Below the pieces are notes generated by a model, which saw nothing but the letters and a program-made list of their open reading frames with translations, was not told the DNA's origin and did not search any database. The position numbers were made by a program, and so were the translations under genes. 64,000 nucleotides of DNA from NCBI GenBank assembly GCA_036936605.1, contig JAUPFV010000001.1:154537187-154601186 (forward strand). Reading direction: 5' to 3'. Source of the stretch: Limnanthes douglasii subsp. nivea (taxonomy: Eukaryota; Streptophyta; Magnoliopsida; Brassicales; Limnanthaceae). Shown here piece after piece: positions 33,239 to 45,639 of this stretch (positions are counted from its first letter, which is position 1; each line of letters begins with the position of its first letter).

Positions 33239-36200
33239 CTACTCCCTGGACTGTTCCAGCCAATGCTGGTAAATCTTTATAAATTAGACTTGCTGTACCA
33301 ATAAAGGCAATCGATTGTTATCTTTATTCTACATATCAGAGATTCTTATATACATGTCCCTAACATATGCCTCTATTTGGGTCTCCTGATACTAGTAAAG
33401 ACTTAATGGCTCAATAGGTTCATCTTGATGTTTGCATAAATTTGATATCTGTTATGCATGTTCGGTGGACCTTTTCTATGATAGAACTAATGGATTATAT
33501 CATGGTAAATTTGAGCTTTTGTCTCTTATCATGACATGTATTTCAGTTTGTTGCCTTTTATTGTCTTATGAAAGCATTTCGGAAATGCAGTGTATTGTGT
33601 AGTTATGCACAAGTCAAATTGCAACTGTTGAAACAAAAATGGTTGAAACAAAAAATGTTAGAAAAAGTAAGGTTTTGCAACTTGGACTTTATTTGGTGGC
33701 GTTAATTTAAATGTCCAACTGTTGCCATTTTGTACTGGGTATTCACATTATGTATATAGCATAAATGCGTGGAAGTTTGTAGGTGTAGTCTTAGACGTAC
33801 CTTCTGATGGATTTATAGTGGTAGCATACATAATGTTTAATTTTTGGCAGGCATCTGTATATTTCAGCTGTCGCAGTGAATTCCAAGCTTCAATATTCTG
33901 TTGTTGAAGTCCAGAATGTTCAAGGGGATGAGTCCATGTTGCCACGAAACAAAAAGCAAAGGCTTGGAAATGTTATGAAAGAACTAAAGAAACTTTTTCT
34001 CATAGTAGCAACAGATCTTGTACCAACACTAGAAGGAAAATGGGGTGTGAAGCTTGTTGTCAGCAAGACTTTGCTCGGTTCAGATCTTGAGAACTGAAGG
34101 TTATGATTAACAAATGAAATAGTGTAGATATACTGGACTATAGGTCGAATACATTGAGATGTTATTTTTAGTATCTATGAGAAAGAGCGAGAATGATTAT
34201 GCATGCCATGTATATATGGTAACATATTTTTAAATATCATTGTAGGTATGTACATCCAATTGATAACAGGCAGTGTCCAGTTGTCATTGGAGGTGATTAC
34301 ATTACAACAGAATCAGGAACAGGATTAGTGCATACTGCTCCAGGACATGGTCAGGAGGATTATGTAACAGGCCAAAAATATGGACTGCCTTTACTTTCCC
34401 CTGTCGATGATGATAGAAAGTTCACAGAGGAAGCTGGGCAGTTTAGCGGGCTTGACGTCCTTGGGGATGGTAATATGGCTGTTGTTAATTTTTTGGATGA
34501 CAAATTGTCCCTTGTGATAGAAGAGTCATATGGTAAGTTTTCTGTTTGAGAAACAGTTAATCCATAATCTATTTACAGTGGATTCTTGAAATCATTCACA
34601 AATCTGAAGCAAAAACGGCCTTGCTGTAATATTGTTTTGTTCTTTTGGTGCAGAACACAAATACCCGTACGATTGGCGAACTAAGAAGCCGACAATATTT
34701 AGGGCGACTGAGCAGTGGTTTGCTTCTGTGGAAGGGTTTCGTCAGGCTACTATGGATGCAATCGCCCATGTAAAATGGGTGCCACCTCAGGTATAATTAT
34801 TTGAGAGAATATGGAAGATACTAGCTTTTAGTGATATTTGTATAACTATTGAAGTTGAAGAATATCTGGTGTATTATACGATTCTTCTTTCCGATAATTA
34901 GACAGTTTCCTACCTGAATAATGCAACATTTCTGGTGCTCTATTTTTGTAAAGAATCTTACAGATCTGGCTTTTAACCTGTTTATTATTTAGGCAGCAAA
35001 CAGAATTTCAGCAATGACTTCTAGCCGCTCGGATTGGTGCATATCTAGGCAAAGAACATGGGGTGTTCCGATTCCTGTCTTTTATCACGTGGACACAAGG
35101 GAACCTCTATTGAATGAAGAGACAGTTGATCACATTATTTGTAAGGGTTTACTTGGTGTCTACTTATTTGATTTATTTCTTCTTGTTGTTTTCTGTCTTT
35201 GAGATTATCTGAAGACCTATGTGCTGTGTCCAAGTGTGTATACTGCATCTTTAAGTATGATGTCTTTGTAATGCTTATAAGGCTATTTAAACTTGTAACT
35301 GGTATGTGGCGTTATTCCAATTGATCTGTTTGGCAGCTATAATTGCCCAAAAAGGTAGCGATGCATGGTGGTACATGTCAGTGGAGGACCTACTTCCTGA
35401 AAAATATCGCACTAAAGCATCGGAATATGAGAAGGGAACTGATACAATGGATGTCTGGTTTGACTCAGGTGTTTTACTGTGATGTATGTGCTCATCATAC
35501 TTGTTTAGTCCAGAATACAGAGAATGTCCCATATACTAGAACTTGGGTTTCGGTGGTATAATATTCAAAGTAGTGTCTATAGGCTCATCTTGGGTAATAA
35601 ACAATAGAAGATAATGTACGTATAGCGTGTGGCTGATTTGAGTAGAAACATCTGAAATATCCACAAAATACTAACTATAAACCTATATTTCCATCTCTTT
35701 AGTGTTATGTATTCATAAATAGCGTTCATTGTGATATAAAGTTCAGATAAGATGATTCCAGTAGTCACAGAATAGTGTCAGCCTTTTCGTAAAATAACTG
35801 TTTATTTAAGGCTTAACCAACTATGTTCGACTTCTCATGGATGCTTTAATTTTTCCCCAAAAATTAAGTAGAATAGCTGTCATGCAAGGGAATGGTAACT
35901 TTCTTGCTTCTGTTTCCTGGACGAACGGGAGAAAGAGTCGTTAGTAGTTGACAGCTGAATAAAGGAGGTAACAATTGCTTAATTTGTACCCAATTTAATA
36001 TTCTTCCTTGGACGGAAGTTGTGGATTTTTCCGATGACAGATCTAAAATGCATATATATGTAAGAGAGGTTAAAGACTAGGAAACTTGAGTCTTTTTACA
36101 CTTGTATTAAAATGCAGCTGTTTTATAAGAAAGTGTTTTTTTTGTGAATTTGTGCTTGCTGCATAAGGTTTCCTTTCAATACTATACGTCTCCATGGTAT

Positions 36201-37456
36201 GCACTCGGCGTGCATATTAACAAGTACTTTCAGCCTGAGAATTCTGTTTCTTGGACACCTTTAGTTTCATGTCTTTCACCGCGATTTTGGTGTTTCTTAG
36301 ATACTGGATTTCTCTTCAGGTTCTTCTTGGGCTGCTGTCTTGGGAAAAAGAAATGGTTTTAGTTTCCCTGCAGATGTGTACCTTGAAGGTACAGATCAAC
36401 ACCGTGGGTGGTTTCAAAGTTCCTTGTTAACATGCATTGCAACAAAAGGTAATGAGCATATCAAGATGGTTCTGACCATGTGAACTGTAGAAGACAACCT
36501 TGTTTTTTCCTTTAAATACTGACTTCCAATGAGAAGAAAATGCTAACTTTTTTATTTATCACCTTTCATACAGGGAAGGCTCCATATTCTACTATTATAA
36601 CACATGGATTTGTATTGGATGAAAGAGGGTTTAAGATGAGCAAGTCTTTGGGTAATGTTGTAGATCCAAGAACAGTAATTGAAGGAGGGAAAAATTCAAA
36701 GGTGACATTAGTGATCATGATTAATCTTTTGTTCTTGCGCACCTTATTCTTTCAGTTTTTTATTATAATTGAGTGTCTTTTGTTGCTAGGATGCACCTGC
36801 CTATGGGGCTGATGTGCTTTGACTTTGGGTTTCTAGTGTAGATTATACTGGCGATGCAGTGGTCGGTCCTCAAATCCTTCGTCAAATGTCTGACATATAC
36901 AGGAAGCTAAGGGGAACCTTGAGATATCTTTTGGGAAATCTGCATGATTGGAAAGTATGATTTTTGATTTATTTGATTTTAATTCATCAATTTTCGTAAA
37001 TACTCAAACACCTTAAATATTTTGTTTATATATATATATATTCAGATGAACTCTCTTGCATTTTTTTTTCCTTAAAAGAAGATGAATCAGCTTTAGTGTC
37101 ATGCATATTTTTCAGTCCTATGGCAATATTTTTGTTTGCAAGTTGATCTAATTCGTTGCGCACATGAACAATTTGTTATTGATAGGTTGACAATGCTGTT
37201 CAGTACCACGAGCTTCCCATGATTGATCGACATGCACTGTTCCAGCTTGAGAATGTTGTAAAGAACATAAGAGAGCATTATGAGAATTATCAGTTTTTAA
37301 AATATTCCAGGTAACTTTATAGACTATCTTAGACTGATATTTTCCTTACATACTTGGTGCCATAGTTTAAGAAATTATGAAGAGCATCAGATTCTTTTCT
37401 TAGTTTATGGTGGCCAAATAGTGATAACCTGAGCTCTTTCGCTTTTCCGTCTAATT

Positions 37457-37740
37457 ATTTTATAAGAATATAAGCATAAAGCTTGATTAGTTCAATGTAT
37501 TTGCAATAAAGCTCCTATTGGAATGTAGGAATGTAAGGCTGCTTTTACTTCGTAAACAAAATGTTGAAAGCTTTCAAAAAATCTGTCATTTTTAGGTAAC
37601 TAAAAAAACCTAAAATTATTTGATAAGAATATAAGCATAAAGCTTGATTAGTTCAATGTATTTGCAAGAAAGCTACTATTGGAATGTAAGAATTTAAGAC
37701 TGCGTTTACTTCGTAAACAAAATGTTATCTGTTGTCATTT
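37457..37740. repeat. 159-bp tandem duplication in an IleRS intron
   Basis: TAAGAATATAAGCATAAAGC followed by TTGATTAGTTCAATGTATTTGCAA, then CTATTGGAATGTA and TTACTTCGTAAACAAAATGTT, occurs at about 37462 and again at about 37621, with scattered changes. It is confined to the intron between 37310 and 37979. Confidence 0.85.
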
Positions 37741-38726
37741 TCAATGAAAGGTTTCAAAAACTGATTTTGTGTTCATTTTCAGGTAAATAGAAAACCTTTG
37801 GTTCATGAAAATGAAACTGTTTTTTATTTAATCAAAGTTGATAATATTAGACAATAGACATACATATACTGAACAATATTTGATTAATCAGTATACCAAC
37901 CATTTTATTTACTTTCTGCCAGCTTAGCTAAAACTTATGAATTTCAGTTAATATCATTATATTCTTTTCTGAATGCAGATCATCCAGCGATTTGTAATTG
38001 TTGACCTATCAAATTTCTACTTCGATGTTGCCAAAGATCGACTTTATGTTGGGTATTATCGGCTTCCTTGATTCTGCTTGATATATCCAGAAATAAAAAA
38101 CATAATTTGGTGTACACTTTTCTTAACTATATATATATAACCAATACAAGTCTAGTCTAAAATTGGTGTTTCTCAAATAATGAGTTCTTGCACAGAATCT
38201 AGGTGAACTTTTGCAAAAGTGGTATACTTTTGTGTATGTATCGGAAATCTGATTTAATTCGTTTTACTCTGAAATAAAGGTACCTTAAATTTATGTATAT
38301 AGATCTAATTTCCACTTTCTCCGAAACATTGATGAATTTTCCAGGGGCACAACAAACTTTACCAGAACAAGTTGTCAGACTGTCCTAGCCGCGCATCTCC
38401 TATCCATTGTAAGGGTAATTGCTCCAATATTGCCTCATTTGGCTGAGGACGTGTCGCAAAATCTGCCATTCGAGTACAGAGCTGAAGATGGTTCGATTGC
38501 CAAATTTGTTTTCGAGTTGAAATGGCCTGCCTTGAATGAAACTTGGCTTTCGTTTCCTGTTGAAGACATTGATTTCTGCGGAAGACTTCTCGATGTAAGT
38601 AACATCTACAAATAAAAGACATAGAAGAGGATTTATTCTTAAAACTCAAAAGGTTATACTTGTATCTACTAGATATCTCAAAAATTTGTAAATTTTATAT
38701 TGCAAATCATCATATTTATGTTTCAG

Positions 38727-38775
38727 TCCGAGAAAAGGTTCTGGAATTATCACAAACAGAAAAAGGATTATGGAA
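38727..38775 (+). pseudogene. Possible decayed next exon of the IleRS pseudogene
   Basis: After a TTTCAG, the + strand reads VREKVLELSQTEKGL, similar to the segment expected after LLD in the synthetase (a KVLELxRTEKxIG type block). The frame does not match the preceding exon's phase, so it is either decayed or coincidence. Nothing further of the C-terminal part is found downstream. Confidence 0.3.
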
Positions 38776-38929
38776 TATAGTAGTAAGATCGATTCGCAAA
38801 ATATTTTGTGAATATAAATATAAAATGAACAAGTTATCTAAATATAGAATAATAAATCGGTTTGAAATTTTGATGTAAATATACATACAAATTAGCCAAA
38901 TAAGAAATTGTAAATATAAAATACAAGTT

Positions 38930-39375
38930 AGCTAACTATAGAATAAGAAATCAAAATCGATTTGTATAATTACCTAATTCTTATTTTTGTTAAAATAGGA
39001 GCGTTTTGTATAGTTACCTATAGTAGAAAAATAAAAAATAAAATATAAGAAATCAAAATCAAAATGGGTTTGTATAATTACCTAATTCTCTAATTCTCAT
39101 GTTTGTTTGTATAATTACCTATAAAATAAGAAAAATAAAATATAAGAAATTTTCTTATGTTTGTTTGTATAATTACCCATAGAATAAGAAAAATAAAAAA
39201 TATGTTTGTTAAAATAGTGGTTCCTAAGGCCCACGGAATGGTAAAGGATCTGTCTATCTATTATCACGTTGTATAACTTAAATAAAAAAATAAAATATAA
39301 GAGATCAAATATGTTAAAATAGTGGTTCTTAGGCCCCCCGGAATGGTAAACGATCTGTTTATATATTATCAGATT
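38930..39375. repeat. AT-rich tandem repeats after the IleRS pseudogene
   Basis: TTTGTATAATTACCTAxxxx-type units recur at about 38971, 39069, 39104 and 39163. A longer unit, GTTAAAATAGTGGTTCxTAGGCCC followed by GGAATGGTAAA and GATCTGT, occurs at about 39210 and 39314 (period about 104). Confidence 0.75.
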
Positions 39376-39489
39376 CTGTAACTTGTGTTCATACACCTCA
39401 GTCACATATCACATTACATAAATGGGAGCCTCGCCACCACTGCCACGCGTCCAGTCCACCTCCACCACCCACTTAAATTTAAGGAAATA

Positions 39490-39612
39490 ATGATAATGGA
39501 AGCTTCTTTGTTTCTGCTAGTACTCGTAATTCTAACATTGGCAATTATTTGTTATAAGAAGAAAGTAGAGGAGCTGAAGCAACAGAAGGAGAGGGAGATT
39601 ATTCACCTTTAA
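39490..39612 (+). CDS. Possible small membrane peptide
   Basis: From ATG 39490: a short start, a hydrophobic stretch (ASLFLLVLVILTLAIIC, one membrane segment) and a charged tail (YKKKVEELKQQKEREIIHL). An upstream in-frame ATG at 39385 would give 75 residues. AATAAAATTTCAGG about 45 bases after the stop could act as a polyadenylation signal. I do not recognise it, and the length is within reach of chance in AT-rich DNA. Confidence 0.3.
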   Translation: MIMEASLFLLVLVILTLAIICYKKKVEELKQQKEREIIHL

Positions 39613-40850
39613 TATAGATTGTAATAGCTTTGTCGTCGAATTCGAATTCGAATGGTAATAAAATTTCAGGTTGATTTTGTTTTCAAAGTTTCAAGTTTAC
39701 TTTGATTTTATAATTACAAGGTGATTCCCTAGGGTTTTTTTTTTCTCATGAACTAAAAGCCTTGTCAAATTAATAATCATATTTCTCCGTTTACCTATTG
39801 AGAACTCATCTTCTGCATTTTATGACGTTCTTGTTTTAGTTTCTCTTCCTCTAAAGTATAGTGAGAAGCCAGTTTACTACCTTATTGAAGTTGTAATATC
39901 TAATAAAATTTAAATCTTATATAAATTTATCTTATTGATAAATTGAAAATAGACTTTCTAAGGAAAGATTCGTTTCAATTAAAATTTGGCATTCAATGGA
40001 ACAATTAGTGTGCCCCTCATTTGTAAATCAAATTAGATTCGTTTATCGAAAATGAGAAGTATCCAGAGGAAGATAGCAGGTTTCGTGGAATAGGACTATC
40101 GCGACATCGGAAAAGTGATTTATGTAAATCTCAAAAATAAATATATTACTCCGGGAGAAATAAAAGTTTATAAGATTGAAAAAAAGAAATGATGAATATC
40201 TACCAAGAATTTTTTTTCTGTTTAGAAATTTTCGCAAAATACAGGTGTGAAAGATTGAGTTTAAAGAGAAGCTAGGCTTGACAAAAAAAAGGTTAAAGAA
40301 ATTATCAAATGTATTGGTAAAAGCTGGTGAAGCAAATGAAAATTTAGCCTCGAAAAAGGCTCCACCTCTACAATGCTCTAATTTTATTTCATTGTAACTT
40401 AATAAAATGAGTTGGTTGGAAAAAAAGTTATTAACAATAATAATAATTATTATATTCAAGTAAAATTAAAATGAACAACCTCCAATAATCATAATCTTTT
40501 TATTATTGTAGTTTATAATAACAAGAATAATACTCTAAAAATATAAATAAAATTAATAGTAACAAAAGTATAATATTATCTAATTTAATAATATTTGTAA
40601 TATTAACTGGAATAATAGTAATCTATTATTCAAGTTTATAATTTACGAATAAGAACAATAGTATTTCCCTGATCTAAAACAGAGGTGTAAGAACGATTCA
40701 CTTATCTAAAATATCTAAAGTAAATGTGAGATTGTTCAAGTTGTTAGACTTGTTTTAAACTTATAATAATGATAAAACATTCGGTTCGAATGAGAATATA
40801 ATTTTTCAACTACAGTTTTTTTAGTCCATTGGCAAAAAAATCATCGTTTA
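39613..40850. other. AT-rich intergenic stretch
   Basis: No supported gene. A 138-codon frame on - at 40459-40043 is rich in Phe, Ile and Asn as expected by chance in this composition. Confidence 0.4.
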
Positions 40851-40854
40851 GGAT

Positions 40855-41555
40855 AGGGCTGTCAACGGTTTTCCGAAACCGAGAACCGGACCGAAACCGA
40901 ACCGATAAGGACCAAACCGAGAACCGGACCGAATCTTAACGGTCCGATTCGCGGTTCCATTCTAAAACTGAAAATCGATAAGGAACCGAAACAAAAAACC
41001 GATTAGGAACCAAACCGATAAACCGATAGGACCGATATGGAATCGAACCGATAAAACCGATAAACCGAATGAACCTATACGGAATCGAACCGATAAAACT
41101 GATAAACCGGTAAAACCAATAAGTAATCGGACTAATAAATCCGTTAGAATCGATTATTTATTATTATTATTATATATTTTTTTATAAATTACAGTAACAA
41201 AATTAATAGTTAATTACCAATTTTTTAAGAAAATTAAAGATAACTTATAAACTTTAGTTTTTATATTATTTATTTCAATAAAAAATTAAAAATCAAATTT
41301 TATATGTTTTTATTTTTTTTAAGTGGACTGAACCGGACCAAAACCGGACCGAAATGGAACCGGACCGAACTCGGACTGAACCGAACTCGGACCGAACCGG
41401 AACCGAATCGAATCGGACCGGACTGGACCGGACCAAACCGAACCGAAAGCTTAGTGGTTCAGTCCGGTTCCAAAAATTAGAATCGAAAACTTAGCGGTCC
41501 GGTCCGATCCGAGTCCGGTTTCTTCAAAACCGGACCGAACCAAACTATCAGCTAT
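40855..41555. repeat. CCGAACCG-rich repeat with inverted halves
   Basis: Starts TAGGGCTGTCAACGG and continues as degenerate GAACCGGACCGAAACCGAAC-type hexamer repeats to about 41140. After 180 bases of AT-rich middle, the same words resume (41325-41545), the last part in reverse sense (GGTCCGGTCCGATCCGAGTC). GGGCTGTCAA...GG followed by CCGAAC repeats is a common dispersed pattern in plant genomes, probably a non-autonomous DNA element. No target-site duplication was found. Confidence 0.5.
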
Positions 41556-42362
41556 ACAATTGTACAACTTTTTTTATTTTAGGAAAATAGTGCTTAAATT
41601 GAGCACCACCTATTAAGAATGACATTTTCCCTCAAATATAACGTCATTCTGTGATCAGGTAATAAGATTGTGAACGAGTCTCAAAAACAAAAAAAATAAG
41701 ACCCGTTAATGACAACCTGTCACAAATCGACTTTAAAATAAACAGTTACTTAATAAATTAAAAATTATAATATTTTTTGTCATTTGCCCGTTAAAAGAGA
41801 ATTAGACAATGCTTCGTATATTTTATTAAGTCACCTCAATACTCCAAACATAGTTGGCAAAACTTACCAAGTAGAATTTAATTACTCCAAACATCATCTT
41901 AATAAACTAAACCAATAACATTTTATCTATTTAAAAAATCATAGTATTTCTTCTATATCTATTTCGCAATATAATATTAGATATGGATTATAGATTTTTT
42001 TCAAATTTATTCGATTCATCCGAAATGATGATTTTAGATAATTAAAAAAAAAAATTAGTCACGATAGATTTGGAGTTTTAGAAAATATTATTATTGGTCC
42101 GTACAATTTGGATAATAAAAACTATTATTGCACAATACACAATTTACAGATTTAGTTTTAAATTTTGTCCGATAATTCGAACAAGAATCTGATATATATA
42201 TATATATTATCCGAAATAAAAACTATTTACATACAAACATTTATGGTTTGAGAAAATATTGATAAATAGTTGGTTTTGAAATTCAATTATCGATAATCAT
42301 TTAATTTTTTTAATACCTATAATATTTCAGATGATTTGTTTATCTTTTTCATCCGATCAATT
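41556..42362. other. AT-rich intergenic stretch
   Basis: No supported gene or RNA; only scattered short A/T repeats such as a TATATATATATAT run near 42192. Confidence 0.4.
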
Positions 42363-43402
42363 TGTTCTTCGACTAGAAGTTTCTTATCCGAAATTGGAAG
42401 TTCAAATATTTTCGTTACCCTAGTCAGTTGAGTATAAAAAAATTGGACTTCGCTAACTTGGTTACATCTACAACGAAGAGTAAGTCTGCCAGACATACCG
42501 AAATGGCTAATAACCAGGAACTTGGTATAACATTAAGTAGACCCTCTATCCGTTAGCGGAGCACAATTTTATATCAAAACGACTTTTTATGTCAGAAACA
42601 TCGTTTCAAGCGCGCCGCCTTTTTGTTTCCATGTGTCATGTTACCAATGGAACTTACTCATTTTTATGTGATAAATATAATAATACAAGGTACACACAGT
42701 AAGTAATTCAAAAGAGACTTTGCTTATCTCCTCTGCATTGACGAATGTTATTCCATGGATTATATATTTCCAATATACAATACATGAACTACGGTGAGCC
42801 CTAATGAGGAAGTCTTCACCAACTAGTAAGATTAGGAAAAATCTGAGTAGAGGGAAATAATACAAGGACATTAAAGAATATCAAATTTAAAAGTAATACA
42901 TCGACACAGTACTCGAAACTAAGCAGATAAGGGCAAACCAATGGGTATCGATATCTTAAGAAGATCTCCAACAAATTAGCAGAACAGATCACGATGAGTA
43001 ACCGAGCTAAAGCGCAGCCAAAAGATGTATACTTTATTTTATAAAGAATAACCGAGTTGAGGTGTTACTGAGCAGAGGTTGCGTATGACGACGTGACAAA
43101 CGAAGCAAGTTATTGAACAGAACCGAGCAAAATCCATCATCAAATATGAATACAATCATGCTTTTACCGAGCAAAGATGAAGCCGAGGATAGGTCATAAC
43201 CGAACAGATGTAGCCATGAAAAAGATGCATAACGAAAAAACCAATCGAGGTTGGTTATCAAGTCGAGCAACTAAAGAAATACTTGTAACTAAAGTATTGT
43301 TGGTTGACTAGTCAACCCACGTAATACATAACAGCTATAGTAATGACCAAAATTTTAGGTCAGTTTTCATTAATATCCGTCTACTAGCACAATTAGTGGT
43401 TA
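42363..43402 (+). repeat. Solo, 3'-truncated LTR of the outer gypsy family
   Basis: Matches 20090-21130 nearly word for word (for example CTTATCCGAAATTGGAAGTT, GCGCGCCGCCTTTTTGTTTC, AACCGAGCAAAATCCATC). No gag or pol sequence is attached. It breaks off after CACAATTAGTGG and is joined to a rearranged repeat of its own AGCTATAGTAATGACCAAAATTT. It lacks the TATA-bearing right end. Confidence 0.85.
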
Positions 43403-43444
43403 TTTTCATTAGGTTAGCTATAGTAATGACCAAAATTTATAAGC

Positions 43445-43790
43445 TTGGTTATTTTCATTTCTTTTTCACCCATCTTTTCTTTTTCTTTTCTTTCATCTTA
43501 TTCTTCATCTTCCTCGTTTTTTCTTTTTCTTATTTTTGTTTCCCTTGATTTTCTTCTTTTCTTTCATATTCTTCTTTCTTCTTCTTCTTTTTTATCTTAT
43601 TATTCTTATTTTTTTCTTTTTCTTTTTCTCCGGCGGATTCTGTTTTTATGTCATTTTTTTCATTTCTTTACTTCTTCTACCTTTTTTCCATATTTCTTCT
43701 TCATTTTCTTCTTTCCTTGTTTCTTTTTATTTTCTTGGTTCCTTTTTCTTTCTCTTTCTTCCATATTCTGTATTATTTCTACGATGGATA
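43445..43790. repeat. Pyrimidine-rich tract
   Basis: About 350 bases of TTCTTT/TTTTCTTCTTC-type sequence on +. The apparent Phe/Ser/Leu-rich frames on + (131 and 107 codons) are products of composition. Confidence 0.85.
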
Positions 43791-44261
43791 GTGTTTTGCT
43801 GTCCGCCGACACAACGGAGTATTATCCTTTTGCAACATAGCTCTGATATTAACTTGTAGATAATAAAAAATATAAAAAGAGAGATATGATAATAAGAAAG
43901 TTTTATTTCAATGTTTTTGTTGTTGTTTTATTTTGATATTTTGTACTCTTGTAGATCTCCTATATATATATATAGTCTATTATTCTGTTTTAATGACAAA
44001 ATAATATATTTTGACTAATATGATATTTTCTCTAATATGATATCCCTGCACAACAAGGTTTTTTTCAACTATTTAGCATACCCCTTCATATTTGTATTTT
44101 CCACATCGCTATATCATATAATCTATCATAAAATTATTATATTTTTTCGATTTGAAATCATACACACCAAGTCTCTATTTATAGCTCTCGAAAAAAAAGG
44201 ATGGAATAATTTTTTTTATTATTGAAAAATTATTACTCAAAATAGGTTTTGTATAAAGAAA
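43791..44261. other. AT-rich spacer
   Basis: No supported gene. Confidence 0.4.
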
Positions 44262-44934
44262 GAGAAAAGTACCCCATAAATACCTTCTCAAGTATCTCAC
44301 TACCAAATAGTACCTAAAAAAAGGATGGTATCAAAAGGTACCTAAGCTTTATTAGTGGACAAAAATACATCTCTTAGTATAAATAAGCTTTATTAGGTTG
44401 AAAGTATTTTTTTTCCTTTTAAAGCCAGCCCTTTTGGCTATCAATTCCATCTAAAATTACTAGACTACTTTTGACTAGTGGAGAGAACGCGATACACAGA
44501 CCCCGTAAGCCGATACACAAACATAATACCCAGACAAGCGTCACCGTGACCGGTGAAACAACCGATCAGCAGCTTCATCGTCACCGGCTAAGCCAACGAC
44601 CCCGTTACAGTTGCCAAAATTTGTGTCTAGACCTGGAAATACAAGGACAAATATTTTTTTCTAATTTTTTTTATAAAAAAAACCATCGTAATCCAGTGAT
44701 TAAGTGTTTTCGTTGATTATATAGTACAAAGTTTACAAATAGTCAAATGTTAATTAGAGTGTTAGGTTAGTTAGTAGATTTTTGAGTTAAAGTGTTCGTT
44801 GGTTTAACGAAGGATTAAGTTCGTTCTGGACTAGACTCACGGTGTTTGTGTGTGGTGTTTGGCTTCAATTTCGATTTTCTTATATCTAACAGGGATTATG
44901 TAAGTCACGGTTGTGGTTGGTTTCAACTCTGATT

Positions 44935-45155
44935 TGTCATGCTAGATTGGTTTTATTGTGTATTTAATTCACTTGTTATAACTTTTTTTGGTATGGTTGG
45001 CTGTGCAGAAGCTGGAATCTTGTTTTTAGAACTGTAGGTAGAGGATGCTAGATTAGTTTTAAGACATTGCTAGACAAGACCATAGATGATAATGCTAGAT
45101 TGGTTTTGTCATGCTAGATTGTGAGTAAAATAGGTCATGCTAGACTGTATCTTGT
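44935..45155 (+). repeat. Forward GCTAGATTGG repeats
   Basis: CATGCTAGATTGGTTTTxx occurs at about 44938, 45046, 45088 and 45110, and GTGAGTAAAATAGGTCATGC near 45121. These are the reverse complement of the array unit at 45660-46350, so both lie in inverted orientation within one element. Confidence 0.7.
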
Positions 45156-45639
45156 ATGTTGGTAGGATTTTTTTAAAGTGAAAATGCATTGGATGGATGT
45201 AGTAGTCCTTTATTTATCAGTTGCATTTGTGATAATCTTGCATGTATCATCTATTAATAATAACTTGTAATTGTTTCATCATTTTTCAGGTTAGGGAATT
45301 CTCTGAACGAGACCCCTTTGAAGACGATGAAATATAATGTGTTTATAAAATATCATTGGAGTTTTTTGGTTTCTAATTTTTCTTGAACATTTGAAGATCA
45401 TTCGTACAATATCTTTTATAAATACAAGTGACTGTAGTTTAATTTGTTTAACAATCGATGCCAATTGTGTTATAATGTCAACAAAACAATTTTATTGCTA
45501 CAAAAAAGGAACAACGATACATGTCTTACGTAGTGTCTGATAGTACTGAACTGCAACCAAGATTCACATAATCATACACTACTCAAAGCCCAAGTTTTTT
45601 CTTAAGTTCCAACATGAATCCATAGATCATATCTTGGTA

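Larger units (their letters stand above)
28457..38594 (+). pseudogene. OVA2: Organellar isoleucyl-tRNA synthetase (OVA2-like) pseudogene, partial
   Basis: Introns are kept, so this is a duplicated, not a processed, copy. Exon pieces: about 28457-28470 joined to 33239-33268 (WTTTPWTVPANA, split by the copia element), 33868-34099, 34246-34532, 34654-34790, 34993-35140, 35337-35468, 36320-36448, 36574-36701, 36791-36954, 37186-37310, 37979-38052, 38345-38594. Motifs: HTAPGHGQEDY (editing domain), TDTMDVWFDSG and [24 protein letters not shown] (the KMSKS loop), LPHLAEDV (anticodon-binding part). The bacterial-type DVWFDSG, not the eukaryotic cytosolic form, indicates the chloroplast/mitochondrial enzyme. 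Lesions: the copia insert, TGA 34095 (Cys to stop), TGA 36821 (Arg to stop), and a lost T at about 37296 shifting the frame. N- and C-terminal exons are missing. Confidence 0.92.

Noticed and set aside
35337..36362. Cytosolic-type isoleucyl-tRNA synthetase
   Set aside because: DVWFDSG and [12 protein letters not shown] are of bacterial/organellar type, not the eukaryotic cytosolic type.
40043..40459. 138-codon minus-strand ORF
   Set aside because: Composition is that of random AT-rich DNA; no motif or homology recognised.
43445..43859. Two Phe/Ser-rich ORFs of 131 and 107 codons
   Set aside because: They are translations of a T/C tract; no start context or homology.
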